Positions 61,753 to 64,000 of a stretch of DNA of 64,000 nucleotides are shown one piece after another. The position numbers were made by a program, and so were the translations under genes. The stretch's first letter is position 1, and each line of letters opens with the position of its first letter. The notes under the pieces are model-generated. The model had not been told where the DNA came from. It worked only from the letters and a program-made list of their open reading frames with translations, and did no database searches. This DNA is from an uncultured Bulleidia sp. (lineage in GTDB: Bacteria > Bacillota_I > Bacilli_A > Erysipelotrichales > Erysipelotrichaceae), in assembly GCA_947087645.1 (NCBI GenBank), contig CAMUDN010000004.1, positions 1 to 64,000 of the forward strand, written 5' to 3'.

Positions 61753-63081
61753 TTATTTATAATTATTTAAATAGTTAAATAATTTATTAGCTATAGGAAT
61801 GAGCCTAGAACTATTATTTTGGTGATTTAATGATATACACATAGCATAATCTTGATTATATGCTAATAAATATATATGTGTTGTACCATCGGGTAATTCG
61901 GCTGTTCCTGTTTTGGCATAAATATTTTTATAAAGACCATATCTTCTAGCAGTACTAGCTAAATAGGGATTTAATTTTGCAATAATATCGGCAGAACAAA
62001 CTTCAGATAAGTTTTTCTCTTGATGCTTATAGAATACTTTTTTACTATTTTTAATTTCATTAACAATAAAGGCTTCTTTCATTATTCCTTTATTAGCTAG
62101 GCTTTGAGCAATCATAGCTAAATGAAAAGGTGTCATTTGTAATTTTCCTTGACCATAAGCACTGGCAGCAAGTTCGCTGCTACTATCAATATTGATATGA
62201 GAATGAATAGTACTTAAAAAAGGAATGTTGATATTTTTACCAATCATAAACTGGTTAGCTACTTTTGTTAAATGATTGTTACCTATTTTTTCACCTAATT
62301 GTGCAAAATATGTATTAATAGAATAGTTTAGTGCTTTTTCTAAATTAACTTTTCCATATGCTTGATGATTAAAGTTAATAACTTCTGATTTACCATCCTG
62401 TGGTTTATATGATCCTAGATCATTAAAACTAAAGTCTAATGGTTGTGGGTAACTTAATGCCGCAATTGCTGTAATAACTTTAAAAGTACTACCAGGTGGA
62501 TCTTTTTCAAATAAGCCACGAGTAAATAAAGATGCTTCTTTATTTGCATTAGACAGAGAATTTAAATTATTAATATTAAAGTCAAATGTACTTTGTGATG
62601 CTAGTGCTAAAATAGCACCATTATGTGCATCTAGTATCGTAATGCTTCCTTCTTTATGATTTAGTAGTTGATAAGCAAAATTTTGTAAATGATGATCAAT
62701 AGTCAAGAAAACATCAGCACCTTTTTTATTTTTATCTAGTTGTAGGTATGTATAATCAACTAAATTACCACGCAAACCAATTTTATATTCATTTTTATTA
62801 TCAACTTGATAATAACCAAGTAGCCAAGATAGGCTATAAGCATTTTGTTGTTTAGTTTTACCATTACTAAAAATAATTTCATTATTTTTATCAAAATATG
62901 TTCCTTCATGGCTGTTTTTGGATAATGAAATAAAACTTATTCTTTTTCTTTCTTGTATAAAATTAGGATCATAATATGGTAAATAAAGGTAACTATAAAT
63001 AAAATGAGCAATTAATAAACAAATGCATAGTAACAATATCAACATGGTTAAACCAATTCGTTTAGTTGCTTTCTGGTTCAT
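61753..63081 (-). CDS. Class B-like penicillin-binding protein (PbpA type)
   Basis: 442 residues. Short cytoplasmic start, one TM helix (about 10-32), a small dimer-like N-domain and a transpeptidase domain with SxxK (PPGSTFKV), SxN (YSINTYF) and KTG (KTGTAEL). Similar in size and layout to PbpA of Actinobacteria. It forms peptidoglycan cross-links and pairs with the RodA/FtsW polymerase encoded just before it (overlap 20 bases). Confidence 0.9.
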   Translation of the reverse strand: MNQKATKRIGLTMLILLLCICLLIAHFIYSYLYLPYYDPNFIQERKRISFISLSKNSHEGTYFDKNNEIIFSNGKTKQQNAYSLSWLLGYYQVDNKNEYKIGLRGNLVDYTYLQLDKNKKGADVFLTIDHHLQNFAYQLLNHKEGSITILDAHNGAILALASQSTFDFNINNLNSLSNANKEASLFTRGLFEKDPPGSTFKVITAIAALSYPQPLDFSFNDLGSYKPQDGKSEVINFNHQAYGKVNLEKALNYSINTYFAQLGEKIGNNHLTKVANQFMIGKNINIPFLSTIHSHINIDSSSELAASAYGQGKLQMTPFHLAMIAQSLANKGIMKEAFIVNEIKNSKKVFYKHQEKNLSEVCSADIIAKLNPYLASTARRYGLYKNIYAKTGTAELPDGTTHIYLLAYNQDYAMCISLNHQNNSSRLIPIANKLFNYLNNYK

Positions 63082-64000
63082 TTGTTGCCTCCATATCTTC
63101 TACACCATATAGTGAATGTAATAACAAAACACCCATAAGAGAAAAAACAATCATTTGATAAGTACCACCACGGGAAAGGAATGGAATAGGTAGACCAGCT
63201 AGGGGAATAATATTACAGGAACCAAGGATAGTTAAAAAAGCCTGTAAAAAAATTAAAATAGTCAAGCCATAAGCAAAAATTGATTTTTGACGTGAAATAG
63301 GTATTAAGCGTTGAGCAATATATGATCCTCTTTTAAGAATATAACCGAAAAGAATGATAACTATAATGCCGACTATATGCCCAAAGCAATTAACTAAGCC
63401 AATAAATGCCATATCACTTTCAACTACTGGTATTTGATTAAAACCAATATTATTACCAAATAAACCAGCCATTAATAGTGCTTTTTGACCTTGATATAGT
63501 TGGAAACCAGTCCCATATGGATCAGCTTGTAAATTAGTAGTAATACTAAATCGTTCATGAATTTTTTTGGCAATCGACCATAAAAATTGACTAAAAGTAG
63601 ATAATGCTTTTTGTTCTGCAAATGGTTTTAAAATTTGGTATATATATAAAAAGAGTAAAATAGATATACAGAAAAATAAAACTAAAAAGATTAAATAATA
63701 GCGCTTGATATTACTATGTGGTAAATAAATAAATAAGCATGCTAAATGTAAGAAAACAAGGATATAAAAAGATCCTAATTCATGAATTTTAAGAGAGCCA
63801 AGTAAATTAATTAATAAATAAATACTAGCAAATAATAAAATATATTTAGTTGATTTTTTATCTTGTTCAGCTAATAGCGAGCTATAGAAGAATAAAGAAA
63901 TTATTTTAATACCATCAGTTAATTGAAAAGTTAAACCGTATATTTGAAGCCAAGCAGTGGTACCATATCCATTTGGATCAAAGCCTTTTAAAAATAATAT
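63062..64000 (-). CDS. RodA/FtsW/SpoVE-family glycosyltransferase, 3' part (5' end beyond window)
   Basis: The frame is open to base 64000, so this is the C-terminal ~313 codons of a SEDS peptidoglycan polymerase; the ATG at 63472 is internal. The sequence holds several TM helices, a long extracytoplasmic loop with KKIHERFSITTNLQADPYGTGFQLYQGQKAL, and MAGLFGNNIGF, PVVESDMAFIGLVNCFG and LPFLSRGGTYQMI (read as LPIPFLSRGGT) near the end, as in FtsW and RodA. It polymerises glycan strands from lipid II with the PBP encoded downstream. Confidence 0.88.
   Translation of the reverse strand: MLFLKGFDPNGYGTTAWLQIYGLTFQLTDGIKIISLFFYSSLLAEQDKKSTKYILLFASIYLLINLLGSLKIHELGSFYILVFLHLACLFIYLPHSNIKRYYLIFLVLFFCISILLFLYIYQILKPFAEQKALSTFSQFLWSIAKKIHERFSITTNLQADPYGTGFQLYQGQKALLMAGLFGNNIGFNQIPVVESDMAFIGLVNCFGHIVGIIVIILFGYILKRGSYIAQRLIPISRQKSIFAYGLTILIFLQAFLTILGSCNIIPLAGLPIPFLSRGGTYQMIVFSLMGVLLLHSLYGVEDMEATNEPESN

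Overview
The window is a low-GC, AT-rich bacterial chromosome segment from a Gram-positive Bacillota lineage. Gene order resembles Bacillus (rimP-nusA-infB-rbfA; sufCDSUB; priA-rsmB-rlmN-prpC-prkC-rsgA-rpe-thiN; rpsU-phoH-ybeY-cdd-era-recO-glyS-dnaG-rpoD-trmK; rpsT-lepA-hemW). Many usual members are absent or moved: no ylxQ, truB, ribF, def or dgkA, and fmt sits next to lepA. Together with the divergent FtsA, the short SufD, the acidic NusA tail and a MurE carrying DDPR, this fits an Erysipelotrichia-like organism. That placement is inference from style, not from a search. No rRNA, tRNA or CRISPR array was found.

Layout. 1-670 is the scar of a mobile element: a RepA-type initiator fragment joined out of frame to the tail of a large serine recombinase. 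881-3135 is a TetR regulator with a clean promoter and a 13-bp palindrome that recurs in front of a three-gene, all-membrane operon (7TM protein, DUF2871 protein, 4TM protein). 3132-9083 holds a 23S rRNA methyltransferase and the rimP-nusA-rnpM-infB-rbfA operon. 9137-11388 (minus strand) holds two PrsA-like proteins and a HIT protein. 11504-16217 is the Suf iron-sulfur operon. 16254-25138 is the priA-to-thiN operon. 25160-27852 holds rpmB, ftsA and ftsZ. 28017-40968 is a long run of housekeeping genes.

41466-50568 is an accessory island of cell-surface genes: an adhesin-like MPKTG protein, a DUF4352 protein, a secreted NagZ-type GH3 glycosidase and a large G5-repeat protein. The island has long non-coding gaps. 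Two of its proteins end in a shared TSD-type variant of a sorting signal. 50701-55510 returns to rpsT, fmt, lepA, hemW and a sugar-phosphate transferase. 55620-60353 is a complete arginine deiminase operon (arcA, arcB, arcC and a YfcC-type exchanger) behind a near-perfect CcpA cre site. It is followed by an AraC-family regulator with two complete DNA-binding domains. The window ends on the minus strand with a PBP and the 3' part of a RodA/FtsW polymerase gene.

The most unusual items are the TetR-controlled membrane module, the FtsA homologue that has lost its recognisable nucleotide-binding loops, the TSD-type surface anchors, the tandem-domain AraC regulator, and two genes (priA, phoH) that look leaderless.
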